Positions 1-7,667 of a stretch of 64,000 nt of DNA are shown here, in pieces. The stretch covers positions 23,512 to 87,511 of the forward strand of contig CABSLV010000005.1 in NCBI GenBank assembly GCA_902478645.1, written 5' to 3'. Every line of letters begins with the position of its first letter. Position 1 is the first letter of the stretch. This stretch comes from an uncultured Flavobacteriales bacterium. Its GTDB lineage: Bacteria > Bacteroidota > Bacteroidia > Flavobacteriales > UBA1820. A program made the position numbers and the translations under genes. A model generated the notes under the pieces. That model had not been told where the DNA came from and did no database searches. It worked only from the letters and a program-made list of their open reading frames with translations.

Positions 1-795
1 AAACTGCGACTGACGCGCCGTTACATCAAACTTGTCCATCAGGTAAAACGTGTAGAAATTGGTCAAGCAAGCCATATACACATATTTGGAAAAGACCAGC
101 AGCAACAGCACCGAGAAGACAAAGACGATTTTCCTGCGCGAAAAGCCGCTTCGGGGAAGTTCGAGCCGAAGTTTCTCCCTCTGCCCCCTTCCCGCGATCA
201 CCTGCCCGTACCACCGCACCAGCGGCCGCTTGAGCAGCATTGCCACCAAAGCCGCCCCGGCGAACACCACGATGTAGTGCTGACCGTAAGGAGCAATGAT
301 CAGCGCCGCCAACAACGGTCCGAACGAACTGCCCAGATTGCCCCCCACCTGAAAGATGGATTGCGCCAGGCCATGCCGTCCTCCGGAAGCGAAATGCGTC
401 ATCCGCGAGGCCTCGGGATGCAGCACCGACGAGCCCAACCCTACCAGAGCCACCGCCACCAATACCACCGGGAACGACCCGGCGTAGGCCAACAGGAACA
501 AACCCGCCGCCGTAGAAAGCGAGCTCAAGGGCAAATACCACACGCTGGGACGCTTGTCGAACACCACCCCGAAAACCGGCTGGAACACCGAAGCACAGAT
601 CTGGTACACCAGCGTGATCATCCCCACCTGGGCAAAAGTAAGCGCCAGGTTGTCCTTCAAAAGAGGATACACCGCCGGAATAACCGACTGGAATGCATCG
701 TTGCACAAATGCGCTAGGCACAGCGACCACAGGATTCCCATCGCCGTGGTGTATTCGGCCGCACCTTTTTCCCTATCTGTTACCGTCATTTTCAT
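1..795 (-). CDS. MFS transporter, fosmidomycin-resistance (Fsr) type, 3' end cut off
   Basis: Major facilitator superfamily efflux protein of the inner membrane; Fsr relatives export fosmidomycin and similar compounds. The gene runs off the left edge: about 265 of the roughly 400 residues usual for the family are visible. Recognisable Fsr blocks include LCNDAFQSVIPAVYPLLKD near the N-terminus, ITLVYQI, GLGSSVLHPEASRM and the block GGRHGLAQSIFQVGGN. Several hydrophobic helices follow each other. The start is the ATG at 795 (M-K-M-T); an in-frame ATG two codons later is an alternative. A TATCTTTG box ends only 8 nt upstream, so the transcript should be leaderless or nearly so. The substrate cannot be read from sequence. 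Confidence 0.88.
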   Translation of the reverse strand, partial: MKMTVTDREKGAAEYTTAMGILWSLCLAHLCNDAFQSVIPAVYPLLKDNLALTFAQVGMITLVYQICASVFQPVFGVVFDKRPSVWYLPLSSLSTAAGLFLLAYAGSFPVVLVAVALVGLGSSVLHPEASRMTHFASGGRHGLAQSIFQVGGNLGSSFGPLLAALIIAPYGQHYIVVFAGAALVAMLLKRPLVRWYGQVIAGRGQREKLRLELPRSGFSRRKIVFVFSVLLLLVFSKYVYMACLTNFYTFYLMDKFDVTARQSQF

Positions 796-803
796 CGCAG
801 GGG

Positions 804-811
804 CAAAGATA
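804..811 (-). promoter_or_regulatory. -7 promoter box TATCTTTG for the MFS gene
   Basis: Exact match to the Bacteroidota TAnnTTTG box, read on the minus strand 8 nt before the MFS start codon. No TTG/TTTG at the usual upstream spacing was found. Confidence 0.6.
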
Positions 812-883
812 CGCATCGGGACGGTTCCGGCCTACGGAAAGCCCTCCGCTTTTCCCTCCCGCACCCGGGGAAATGTTCCCCCC

Positions 884-929
884 AAAAAAAGAGCGTTCGC
901 CCCGGGAAGCCTCCCCACGGCGAACGCTC
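884..929 (-). terminator. Rho-independent terminator after the PepSY-helix gene
   Basis: Read on the minus strand: an 11-bp perfect stem (919-929 with 891-901), a 17-nt loop, then seven T residues at 890-884. It lies about 60 nt downstream of the stop at 988 and upstream of the MFS promoter, separating the two units. Confidence 0.75.
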
Positions 930-987
930 CGTCGTTCACAAAATTCTAAAAACCAATAATGACCTGTTTTTTCGTTCCTTCAACCCG

Positions 988-1569
988 TTACAACAGCAAG
1001 AAGAGCGTCAGCGGGACGGCTATCCCCACGAGCAACTCCACTCCCCCACGACCCCAAAGCCCCTTGGGCCCCTTGACCATGACGATGCCCGTCAATGTGA
1101 TCACCAGCAACGCCACGGCAAACACATCGGAAAAGATCGTCCAGGCGCGCGACGGGTTGTAATGCAAACGATTGAGCGCCGGGAGAAGCGGACGTTTTCG
1201 CAAGGACTCGTACCGGGCCTGCCCGCTGCGGATATCCGCCTGGAGGGACGACCCTCCCTTGAGGAACACCTTGACGGTATGCTCATCGGGGAAATAATGC
1301 TGGGTATAGTTCTCCCGCTCGCCCAAAGGCTCGAGCAGCCCCAACACATAGTCCTTGTCCCAGCCATCCTTCTCGACGGGCAGAGGACTCTCCAGGGTGT
1401 ATTCGGTCAGGCGGATGCTGTAATCCGAGTTGAAGTCCCGCTTGTGGTTCAGGCAAATCCCGGAGATGGCATAGACCAGCAGCGCCCCGGCGAAAAGGTA
1501 GGACAGATCGCGGTGCAACCAGCGGCTCACCCGGCGCACTCGTCCCATTCGTGTGTTTTTTTCACTCAT
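988..1569 (-). CDS. PepSY-associated transmembrane helix protein
   Basis: A 193-residue inner-membrane protein with a short basic N-terminus, a first membrane helix at about residues 22-42 containing GALLVYAISGICLNHKRD, a roughly 90-residue extracytoplasmic part, and two helices close to the C-terminus (LHYNPSRAWTIFSDVFAVA region and the last 20 residues). The helix-plus-NHKRD arrangement is typical of PepSY-associated membrane proteins of Bacteroidota, some of which are linked to iron or haem handling. No catalytic motif is visible. It follows the OB-fold lipoprotein gene at 1698 on the same strand, 128 nt away, and probably shares its promoter. Function unknown. Confidence 0.75.
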   Translation of the reverse strand: MSEKNTRMGRVRRVSRWLHRDLSYLFAGALLVYAISGICLNHKRDFNSDYSIRLTEYTLESPLPVEKDGWDKDYVLGLLEPLGERENYTQHYFPDEHTVKVFLKGGSSLQADIRSGQARYESLRKRPLLPALNRLHYNPSRAWTIFSDVFAVALLVITLTGIVMVKGPKGLWGRGGVELLVGIAVPLTLFLLL

Positions 1570-1697
1570 TTTTTAAGGGTAGTATCCCCCCCTCTCTTTC
1601 CGCTTCCGAAGACCTTTTTTCCCTGCGCCCAAAACCGGGTGGAGTGTTCGCACGGAAAAAAGATCCCTTTCGCAAAGAAGAAGGGGAAAAACGGCGG

Positions 1698-2294
1698 TTA
1701 TTTGATCCGGTAGGCGGAGGCTTCGGCGTGATAGAACGAGAGGTAGTCCTTGCCCTGCTCTTGCTTGCGCTGGGCGATCTTCTGGCGGTAGTTTTCGATG
1801 CGCGCCCGGGCGGTAGCGGTAGCGGATTCGCCCCGTGCCTGTTGTTCGACACTGCATCCCTGGGTTGCATGCTCCTGGGCGGAAGATTGGGCAGCGGCCT
1901 CGAGCTGCTGTTCCCATTGGCGCAGGTATGCCTCGTCGATGCGGTCCTCGACGATCACGCCTTCGACCGCCACGATGCTATTGACCGTTTCCTTGGGGAA
2001 GGACCCGAGCTGCTTGGAGGCTTCCACGCGCAACATCTGCGTGTCGTCCGAGCCCATCAGAAAGATTTTCTGTCCGCCGTGTTCGCAGATGTGGGTGCAG
2101 ACTCCTTCCAGGATGACAGCCTGTCCCACCAGCGAATCCGCCCGGGAAAGGACCTCGTCGATGGTGAGCGTATCGCCGGAAGTGGTCATCGAAACGGGTT
2201 CCGAGGCCGACTGTGAAGAGTTTTTGCAGGAGGCTGCTGCAAGCAGCATAAACGCCGCGAAAGACCACACGGCGATCTGTTTGAGAGTTTTCAT
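1698..2294 (-). CDS. Lipoprotein with OB-fold-like domain
   Basis: 198-residue predicted lipoprotein: signal sequence MKTLKQIAVWSFAAFMLLAAASC with the lipobox ending at Cys23. The middle (about residues 40-115, from TLTIDEVLSRADSLVGQ to VAVEGVIVED) looks like the small OB-fold (tRNA_anti-like) module common in secreted Bacteroidota proteins. The C-terminal third is polar, rich in Gln, Glu, Ala and Lys, and probably helical. The frame is open further upstream, but the lipoprotein start at 2294 is chosen because it gives a clean signal peptide and lies 32 nt after a TACTTTTG box. Function unknown; it probably forms a two-gene unit with the PepSY-helix gene. Confidence 0.7.
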   Translation of the reverse strand: MKTLKQIAVWSFAAFMLLAAASCKNSSQSASEPVSMTTSGDTLTIDEVLSRADSLVGQAVILEGVCTHICEHGGQKIFLMGSDDTQMLRVEASKQLGSFPKETVNSIVAVEGVIVEDRIDEAYLRQWEQQLEAAAQSSAQEHATQGCSVEQQARGESATATARARIENYRQKIAQRKQEQGKDYLSFYHAEASAYRIK

Positions 2295-2326
2295 GGGAGT
2301 GTTCCAGTTTTTTTCGATTACGTGGG

Positions 2327-2334
2327 CAAAAGTA
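2327..2334 (-). promoter_or_regulatory. -7 promoter box TACTTTTG
   Basis: Exact TAnnTTTG match on the minus strand, 32 nt before the lipoprotein start at 2294, lying between that gene and the terminator at 2379-2416. Confidence 0.5.
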
Positions 2335-2378
2335 GCCCTCCCTCTCCCGGAGAGCAATCCCCAATACCGGCTAAAAGC

Positions 2379-2416
2379 CGATCGGCCCGTACCAACTTGT
2401 TGGTACGGGCCGATCG
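2379..2416 (-). terminator. Perfect 18-bp hairpin terminator after the DUF5074 gene
   Basis: Arms 2379-2396 and 2399-2416 are exact inverted repeats (core CGATCGGCCCGTACCAAC) around a 2-nt centre. On the minus strand it is followed by GCTTTTAG, a short T run. It lies 56 nt past the stop at 2472. Confidence 0.7.
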
Positions 2417-2471
2417 ATGGGTCGAGAGGAGAAACTCCTCCGTTCCCGTTGTTTTCTTTTTCCCGAAGAGA

Positions 2472-3818
2472 TCAGTTGAACAGGACCATGGCAGGGAAGA
2501 GATATTCCTGATACTCCAAACGCGATTTCTCAGCGCCGGTCTTTCCGTCGAATACCACCAGTCTGTTCTGGTTGTCTCCCCAGCTAACACCCACGAAAGT
2601 GGCTACCAAGTCGCCGCTCACGGGATCTACCCGGAAACCACCGCCGTAGAGGTAATCGTTCGCACCCCCCGCGGCAAACGGCTGGGCGAGCGACGAAGCG
2701 TCGCCGATCTGATAACGGTAGATATTCTGTACGGCATAGTTGTCCCCTGCACTGGCAAAGTACAAGACATTTTCCGTGGCGGAAGCATCGAACATGGCCG
2801 GCTTCCACGCCCACTGGTCGGTATAGACTTCAAGACCTTCGGGAAGGTCGGTCTTGGTTACGGCCAGGGTCTTGGGATTGATGCAGTAGAGCGAAGGGCC
2901 GTCCGAAGCCCAGATGTTGCCGTCCTTGGACTGTACGAAACCGATGTGCGCCGGGCAGAGCACCTCGCTGCGGACCAGCGAACGATCGGCTTTGGAGTAC
3001 ACGTATACGCCGTCCTTGACATTGATGACAAAGATGTAGTCACCCGCCGTGATCGCACCGCCGCACTGGGCCGACATGCCGGTAGAGCCTACGCCCCGCG
3101 AGCCTTCCAGGTAAGATACCGACTTGAACGTGTTGAGATCGACCACGTAAGCCCCGTTGGAGGTCGTGTACACCCCGTAGTTTTCGTCGATACCGGCAAA
3201 GGAACGTCCATCGGCATCCGAACCGGCTACTGCAGCGGAATACTCACCGCCATCGACAAAATCGGTGGCCGAGGCCTTGACCAGAGTGCGGCCCTGCTTG
3301 GAGACGAAGTAATAGTTTCCGTTCCATTTCGTACCGAATTCGGTCGTATTGCCCAGTTCTTTTCCCGGGTTGGCCGTCTGATACACGTGCGGAGTACGGG
3401 TGGATGCGTCGGCAAAATAATCGACCGAACCCATCGTCCGACCGAACGAGCCTTCGTTGATGACGAAAAATCCGCCCTTGTACAGCACTACACTTACGGT
3501 AAATTCACGCGAATCGGTACCGGAAACATTCGTGGCGGTAAATTTCAGGATGTACTCCCCGGTCTGCTTGGGAGCAAAGGTGTACGCCAACTCGGTGGAT
3601 ACTTCCTCCCCGTCGAGCGTCCACTGGTATTCGGTCTGCTCGGTAGGGGTTACCGATGCGGTGAAGGTGATGCTTTCCCCGACAGCCATCGAAAGGTTGT
3701 CTTCGGCATTTTCGATTCCGGCAATAGCCGGAACATCCGGATCGTCCTCCTTCGAGCAGGACGTAAATCCTACTGCCAGGGCGGCAGCAAGGATCATGGT
3801 GTAAAAAAATCTTTTCAT
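2472..3818 (-). CDS. DUF5074-family lipoprotein with PKD-like N-terminal domain
   Basis: 448-residue predicted outer-membrane lipoprotein. The signal peptide ends in the lipobox GFTSC; an Ig/PKD-like domain follows (about residues 30-115, with YQWTLDGEE and GEYILKFTATN), then a C-terminal propeller-like region starting with GGFFVINEGSFGR, the FVxNEG hallmark of DUF5074. Repeated blades carry Asp/Gly turns such as DADGRSFAGIDENYG and KDGNIWASDG. DUF5074 proteins often accompany TonB-dependent uptake systems, but none is present here. The start MKRFFYT at 3818 is preferred over an upstream in-frame Met because it begins the signal peptide and lies 36 nt after a TAAATTTG box. The ligand is unknown. 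Confidence 0.8.
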   Translation of the reverse strand: MKRFFYTMILAAALAVGFTSCSKEDDPDVPAIAGIENAEDNLSMAVGESITFTASVTPTEQTEYQWTLDGEEVSTELAYTFAPKQTGEYILKFTATNVSGTDSREFTVSVVLYKGGFFVINEGSFGRTMGSVDYFADASTRTPHVYQTANPGKELGNTTEFGTKWNGNYYFVSKQGRTLVKASATDFVDGGEYSAAVAGSDADGRSFAGIDENYGVYTTSNGAYVVDLNTFKSVSYLEGSRGVGSTGMSAQCGGAITAGDYIFVINVKDGVYVYSKADRSLVRSEVLCPAHIGFVQSKDGNIWASDGPSLYCINPKTLAVTKTDLPEGLEVYTDQWAWKPAMFDASATENVLYFASAGDNYAVQNIYRYQIGDASSLAQPFAAGGANDYLYGGGFRVDPVSGDLVATFVGVSWGDNQNRLVVFDGKTGAEKSRLEYQEYLFPAMVLFN

Positions 3819-3854
3819 TCGTTTGTAGATTTTACTATGGATTTTGAGATGCCG

Positions 3855-3862
3855 CAAATTTA
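3855..3862 (-). promoter_or_regulatory. -7 promoter box TAAATTTG for the DUF5074 gene
   Basis: Exact TAnnTTTG match on the minus strand, 36 nt upstream of the start at 3818. Confidence 0.55.
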
Positions 3863-3919
3863 CTCATTTTTTGACTTCCTCCCAGCCGACAAGCCAAGAA
3901 TAAACGAGACTCCAGCCAT

Positions 3920-4181
3920 CTTTTCATAAGACAGGATGCGCTCCGGCAAAACCATCGGGGAAAAACCTCACCCTCTCCCTCGCCTTTGCACTCGGCTTTC
4001 ACTGTCTTTTCATAAGACAGGATGCGCCTCGGCAAAACCATCGGGGAAAAACCTCTCTCTCTCCCTCGCCTTTGCACTCGGCTTTCACTATCTTTTCATA
4101 AGACAGGATGCGCCTCGGCAATCCCTTAAGGAAAAACTTCATTTTCCCCCGAGGCTTTGCACTCAGCATTCGCTATCTTTG
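3920..4181 (+). repeat. Tandem array of three ~86-bp promoter-bearing units
   Basis: Three tandem units begin at 3920, 4006 and 4092 (period 86, 86, then 85 to the closing box at 4177). Each opens with CTTTTCATAAGACAGGATGCG, continues with CTCGGCA, a variable middle, then TTTGCACTC and a stretch ending in a TATCTTT-like box. The first two units are nearly identical; the third differs in the middle. Together with 3819-3919 (nothing recognised beyond the DUF5074 promoter) this fills the gap between the DUF5074 gene and rnpA. Related units lie at 7642-7735 and 47574-47663. Open frames through the array are not credible genes. Confidence 0.9.
4174..4181 (+). promoter_or_regulatory. -7 box TATCTTTG closing the repeat array, upstream of rnpA
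   Basis: Exact TAnnTTTG match 23 nt before the rnpA start. A TTTG at 4156-4159 lies only 14 nt upstream, shorter than the usual 17-23 nt, so promoter strength is uncertain. Confidence 0.6.
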
Positions 4182-4204
4182 CCCTAACAAAAAACACTGA
4201 CCCG

Positions 4205-4591
4205 ATGCGCGCCACTTTGGGCAAAAACCAACGGCTGAAAAGTTCCAAACAGATCCGCGAAATCTTCTCCAGACGAAAGAGCGTGGCCGCGCCACCACTG
4301 CGCATTCTCTGGAACGAGATACCGGGCGAAGGGAATCCCTTAGCCGCTTTTTTCGTACCCAAGAAATACTACCGGCACGCGGTAGAGCGCAACCGGATCA
4401 AACGCCTGATGCGTGAAGTTTACCGCACCACACGCTACCAATACATCGGCGGATACTCCCATCGGTTCGCATTCATCTTTCTGTGGACCGGGCATGATGT
4501 ACCCGAACTGACCACCGTAAAAAGCCGGATGGACAAAGCCTTTGCCCGTTGGCGGGAGGAAATAGACCGAAGAAACGAAGTATGCAAATAG
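4205..4591 (+). CDS. rnpA: Ribonuclease P protein component
   Basis: 128-residue basic cytoplasmic protein that binds the RNase P RNA and helps remove the 5' leader from pre-tRNAs. It has the expected N-terminus (GKNQRLKSSKQIREIFSRRKS) and the conserved R-N-R motif in ERNRIKRLMREVYR, plus FFVPKKYYRHAV just before it. An in-frame Met 16 codons upstream falls inside the repeat array, so the ATG at 4205 is chosen. It overlaps rnhA by 10 nt. The gene is not next to rpmH or yidD, its usual neighbours; hemD, a frequent neighbour in Bacteroidales, is about 3.7 kb away on the other strand. Confidence 0.95.
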   Translation: MRATLGKNQRLKSSKQIREIFSRRKSVAAPPLRILWNEIPGEGNPLAAFFVPKKYYRHAVERNRIKRLMREVYRTTRYQYIGGYSHRFAFIFLWTGHDVPELTTVKSRMDKAFARWREEIDRRNEVCK

Positions 4592-5055
4592 ACATCTACA
4601 CCGACGGCTCCTCGCGGGGCAACCCCGGTCCCGGCGGCTACGGCATCGTGATGCGGGTGCACGACACGAACTACGAAAAGTCCTTCCAACAGGGATTCCG
4701 CCTGACGACCAACAACCGGATGGAACTCCTGGCGGTGATCGTCGCGCTGGAAAAACTGCAAACCTCCGGTCATCAGGTACACATCTATTCGGACTCCCGC
4801 TACGTGGTGGACGCCGTGAGCAAAGGTTGGCTCGACGGGTGGGTCAAAAAAAACTTCGCCGGAAAAAAGAACCCCGACCTGTGGATGCGTTACCTGCGCG
4901 CCGCCCGAGGACAACATATCGTCTTCCATTGGATAAAGGGACACAACGAACACCCGGAAAACGAACGCTGCGACGCCATGGCCGTCGCAGCCGCCACAGC
5001 CGATGCCGCGAAACTGGCCCGCGACACCGTATTTGAAAACGAATACAAGCTATAA
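4582..5055 (+). CDS. rnhA: Ribonuclease HI
   Basis: 157-residue RNase H type 1, which cleaves the RNA strand of RNA/DNA hybrids during replication and R-loop removal. The four acidic catalytic positions are visible: Asp in IYTDGSSRGNPGPGG near residue 6, Glu in NNRMELLAV, Asp in IYSDSRYVVDAV and Asp in NERCDAMA; the HIVFHWIKGHNEHPENE block with the catalytic His is also intact. The start ATG at 4582 lies within the last codons of rnpA (ATGCAAATAG), so translation is probably coupled. No N-terminal hybrid-binding domain is present. Confidence 0.95.
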   Translation: MQIDIYTDGSSRGNPGPGGYGIVMRVHDTNYEKSFQQGFRLTTNNRMELLAVIVALEKLQTSGHQVHIYSDSRYVVDAVSKGWLDGWVKKNFAGKKNPDLWMRYLRAARGQHIVFHWIKGHNEHPENERCDAMAVAAATADAAKLARDTVFENEYKL

Positions 5056-5084
5056 CCCCCACCCCCTAAACCGAAAAACCGACC

Positions 5085-6248
5085 ATGAAAACAAACTCCC
5101 GCCGCATCCTCCCGACCGTGGGCGTAGTGCTTCTCGCCCTGATCGTCGTCTATCTCGCCGGCCCGCGGCCCGCGGCCCCCGTACTTTCCACAGAATTTCC
5201 CATCGTACCCGAGTCGCTGGAAGCCATTCAGGACAGCCTTTCCCGCGCCGAAAAAGCTGCGGGCAACGTCAAAAAGGACAACGAAGGCCGGATCTTCTGG
5301 CAGGGCGACTCGCTGAAACGCACCGAATACGTCCTGTTGTACCTGCACGGATACAGTGCCTCCCGGTTGGAAGGGGAGCCGGTTACCACCGACTTTGCCG
5401 CCCGTTACGGGGTCAACCTATACGCGCCCCGTCTGTGTGCCCACGGTCTGGACACGCCCGAACCGCTGCTGGACATGACGGCGGACTGCCTGTGGGAAGG
5501 CGCCAAGAACGCCTTGGCTGTGGCGGAAAAACTGGGAGAGAAAGTGATCGTGATGAGCACCTCCACCGGCGGCACCCTCGCCTTGACCCTGGCTGCGACC
5601 TACCCGGAAAAAATCCATGCCCTGATCAACATCTCGCCGAACATCCTCCCGGCCAACCGCGGCATCGGACTGATCAACGGTCCTTGGGGCTTGCAAATAG
5701 CCCGGGCGGTGATGGGGGGAAAATACATGCCCGTCGATCCCGACTCGTACCATCCGGAAGCCTGGAGCGAAGGCGCTCGCCTGGAATCGGCCGTAGAGTT
5801 GCAATCGCTGGTCGAAGCCACGATGACCCGCCGGACCTTCCAACGGGTTACCGCCCCGAGCCTCACCCTGGCCTACTACAAGAACCGGCAGCATCAGGAT
5901 GGCACGGTTCGCGTGAGCCGTATCCGGGAAATGGTTTCCGAACTCGGCACCCCTCCCCAGGGAAACGTGTACGTGGAACTTCCCGAGGTAGGAGTACACC
6001 CGATGGCCAGCGGTATCGTATCCAAGGACATCCCGGCCGTGGAAGAGGCCATTTTCTCGTTCAGCGAACAGGTCCTCGGACTGCGCCCCCTGCCTGCTCC
6101 CCGGAGGTCGAAACCCAGTCCTGCAAAGGATAGGAACGAGCCCCCTTGCTGCGCAAACGCATTTTCTCAGCCAAAAAATTTCCGCTTGCACGGGCACAAG
6201 CAGGCATACCCCCCGATGGATTTCTTACGGAAAACTCTTCCTCGTTAA
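5085..6248 (+). CDS. Membrane-anchored alpha/beta hydrolase
   Basis: 387-residue protein with an N-terminal signal anchor (residues 8-25) and a serine-hydrolase fold. LLYLHGYSAS near residue 85 is the oxyanion region; the nucleophile elbow reads S-T-S160-T-G-G, so the usual first Gly of GxSxG is Ser. The probable catalytic His is in EVGVHPMASG, with the Asp not certain. It most resembles monoacylglycerol-lipase/serine-aminopeptidase type hydrolases; the substrate is unknown. The last ~50 residues (after FSFSEQVLG) are Pro-, Lys- and Arg-rich, extend past the normal fold and may reflect a lost stop or frameshift. It starts 29 nt after rnhA and may be co-transcribed. Confidence 0.8.
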   Translation: MKTNSRRILPTVGVVLLALIVVYLAGPRPAAPVLSTEFPIVPESLEAIQDSLSRAEKAAGNVKKDNEGRIFWQGDSLKRTEYVLLYLHGYSASRLEGEPVTTDFAARYGVNLYAPRLCAHGLDTPEPLLDMTADCLWEGAKNALAVAEKLGEKVIVMSTSTGGTLALTLAATYPEKIHALINISPNILPANRGIGLINGPWGLQIARAVMGGKYMPVDPDSYHPEAWSEGARLESAVELQSLVEATMTRRTFQRVTAPSLTLAYYKNRQHQDGTVRVSRIREMVSELGTPPQGNVYVELPEVGVHPMASGIVSKDIPAVEEAIFSFSEQVLGLRPLPAPRRSKPSPAKDRNEPPCCANAFSQPKNFRLHGHKQAYPPMDFLRKTLPR

Positions 6249-6279
6249 AAAAGACGACAGAAAAGCCACTCCGGAAACC

Positions 6280-6840
6280 CTACGACATCCCTATCTCGGC
6301 AGGCGAGACATACCCGTTGAGCAGCGCATAAAATGTAAGTCCCGATACGGTCTTGATCCCCGTTTTGGCCGAGATGTTTTTACGATGGGTGAGCACGGTG
6401 TTGAAACTGATGGACAACCGCTCGGCAATCTCTTTGTTGATAGCCCCCGAAACGACCAGACGCAAGACCTGTATTTCCCGGGGTGTAAGATTCTTATTTT
6501 CCTCACCCTCTCCTGTGGAATCGTGTCGGCCAAAGAAGCCTTTTATCACCTCGACCATACGGTGCTGATCGGCAGAAGTATCGAGCAGGCATTCTCCCTC
6601 CTCCCCTTGGCCCGCACCTAAAGACAAGCGGACGAGTTTCCGCGCAACGATGCCCGCAAAGGAACCCATCGCTTCCTCTTCGACGAAATACATATCGTAG
6701 TCCTCGTGCCGCACCCATTCGCCCGAGGTGGCGTACAGGTCGATCTCCATCGGAGGGAAATACGAAACCAACAGGTTTCGCAATCCCCCGGCCCGCAGCG
6801 TGTCGCGGCAACAGATGGCTACCCGACGGATCCTACGCAT
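6280..6840 (-). CDS. LuxR-type regulator with degenerate receiver domain
   Basis: 186-residue DNA-binding regulator. The C-terminal ~60 residues form a LuxR/NarL helix-turn-helix (LTPREIQVLRLVVSGAINKE, then SFNTVLTHRKNISAKTGIK). The N-terminal ~110 residues have the outline of a receiver (RVAICCRDTLRAGGLRNLL) but no convincing phospho-acceptor Asp: the corresponding region reads YDMYFVEEEAMG. It probably does not signal by phosphorylation, and no histidine kinase is nearby. The start ATG at 6840 overlaps the last codons of the upstream hemerythrin-like gene by 8 nt, so the two are translationally coupled and probably act together. An in-frame upstream extension overlaps that gene and was rejected. 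Confidence 0.85.
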   Translation of the reverse strand: MRRIRRVAICCRDTLRAGGLRNLLVSYFPPMEIDLYATSGEWVRHEDYDMYFVEEEAMGSFAGIVARKLVRLSLGAGQGEEGECLLDTSADQHRMVEVIKGFFGRHDSTGEGEENKNLTPREIQVLRLVVSGAINKEIAERLSISFNTVLTHRKNISAKTGIKTVSGLTFYALLNGYVSPAEIGMS

Positions 6841-7588
6841 CGTCTCTGCCGGTGTTTTTGCCCCCGCGCTCCATCGCATGAACCATCGGGATGAGTATCC
6901 GGTGGCGGATCCGCTCGTGCAGGCGCATGTCTTTTTCAAAAGCCGAAACGGCAAACAATACGGCGTAACACAGGTTCGGGTCGTACATCCCCCGCAAATG
7001 CCGCACCAATACGCTCTTTATGTCGCGCAACTGCTCCCAGCCGTATTCCTGATCTGCCGCACTCTTTTGCACGGGCGACATTGGACGCAAGTCGGCCTGG
7101 GGGACGGAACGGCACAGACGGAGCACATAGGGGAAAAACTCGTCCTCATCCCGCTCCATCCGCTCGCAGATACGCGCCTTTGCCTTGGAAAACGCATCAC
7201 CCACCAGCGCGAGCGCGGGGTTTTCCCCCCGTCCCGAAGCGACGAAACCCTTCAAATGCCGCTCGATGTTGGGCAACTGAAACCGGCGGTAATACGCATG
7301 GGTCTTGCTCAGGTAATCGACGATCTGTTCGGCGTGAAAAGCGGAGAACTGCTCCTGCGGGAAATACCCTTCGTTGAGAAAGGTATTGAGCACCATCAGG
7401 AAAAAACCGGTGTCGATACCCTGTCGGGCACATACCTGTTCCACGGAACTCTCGCCCAAGCCGAGCGGGATACCGAAACGATCGAGTACCGGCATGAGAA
7501 AGGGATGGTCTTCGAGTATCCCGGCCAAAGACATATCGCGGTATATCAGCAGCATGTTTTTATGAAATTTATCGTTTACCCTTACCAT
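6833..7588 (-). CDS. ScdA-N/hemerythrin-like protein (RIC/YtfE-related)
   Basis: 251-residue cytoplasmic protein. Residues ~10-75 (MSLAGILEDHPFLMPVLDRF, GLGESSVEQVCARQGID) match the layout of the ScdA_N/DUF542 domain, but the usual CCGG is replaced by LGLG. Residues ~95-230 form a four-helix hemerythrin-like part with HAYYRRFQLPNIERHLKG and ERMERDEDEFFPYV. RIC/YtfE relatives carry a di-iron centre and repair iron-sulphur clusters after NO or oxidative damage; how many iron ligands survive here needs an alignment. The start ATG at 7588 is chosen because upstream in-frame codons are translated repeat. A TATCTTTG box lies 53 nt upstream. It is followed by an overlapping LuxR-type gene. Confidence 0.75.
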   Translation of the reverse strand: MVRVNDKFHKNMLLIYRDMSLAGILEDHPFLMPVLDRFGIPLGLGESSVEQVCARQGIDTGFFLMVLNTFLNEGYFPQEQFSAFHAEQIVDYLSKTHAYYRRFQLPNIERHLKGFVASGRGENPALALVGDAFSKAKARICERMERDEDEFFPYVLRLCRSVPQADLRPMSPVQKSAADQEYGWEQLRDIKSVLVRHLRGMYDPNLCYAVLFAVSAFEKDMRLHERIRHRILIPMVHAMERGGKNTGRDDA

Positions 7589-7641
7589 TCGCTGCTCTGC
7601 ACAGTATCGTTGGTAGGCTTGCGCCAGAATTTCCCGGCGGA

Positions 7642-7667
7642 CAAAGATAGTGAAAGCCGAGAGCAAA
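7642..7667 (-). promoter_or_regulatory. TTTG-N14-TATCTTTG promoter-like element
   Basis: Minus-strand TTTG at 7667-7664 and TATCTTTG at 7649-7642. The -7 box is perfect; the 14-nt spacing is short. It would give a 5' UTR of roughly 45-50 nt for the hemerythrin-like gene. Confidence 0.5.

Noticed and set aside
2322..3929. Plus-strand open frame of 535 codons
   Set aside because: Antisense of the DUF5074 lipoprotein gene, which has a signal peptide, promoter and terminator.
3920..4181. CRISPR-like array
   Set aside because: Units are 86 bp and nearly uniform, with no short constant repeat plus unique spacers and no cas genes.
3835..4187. Open frames on both strands across the 86-bp repeats
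   Set aside because: They are translations of the repeat with repeated peptide blocks; no family resemblance or fitting start.
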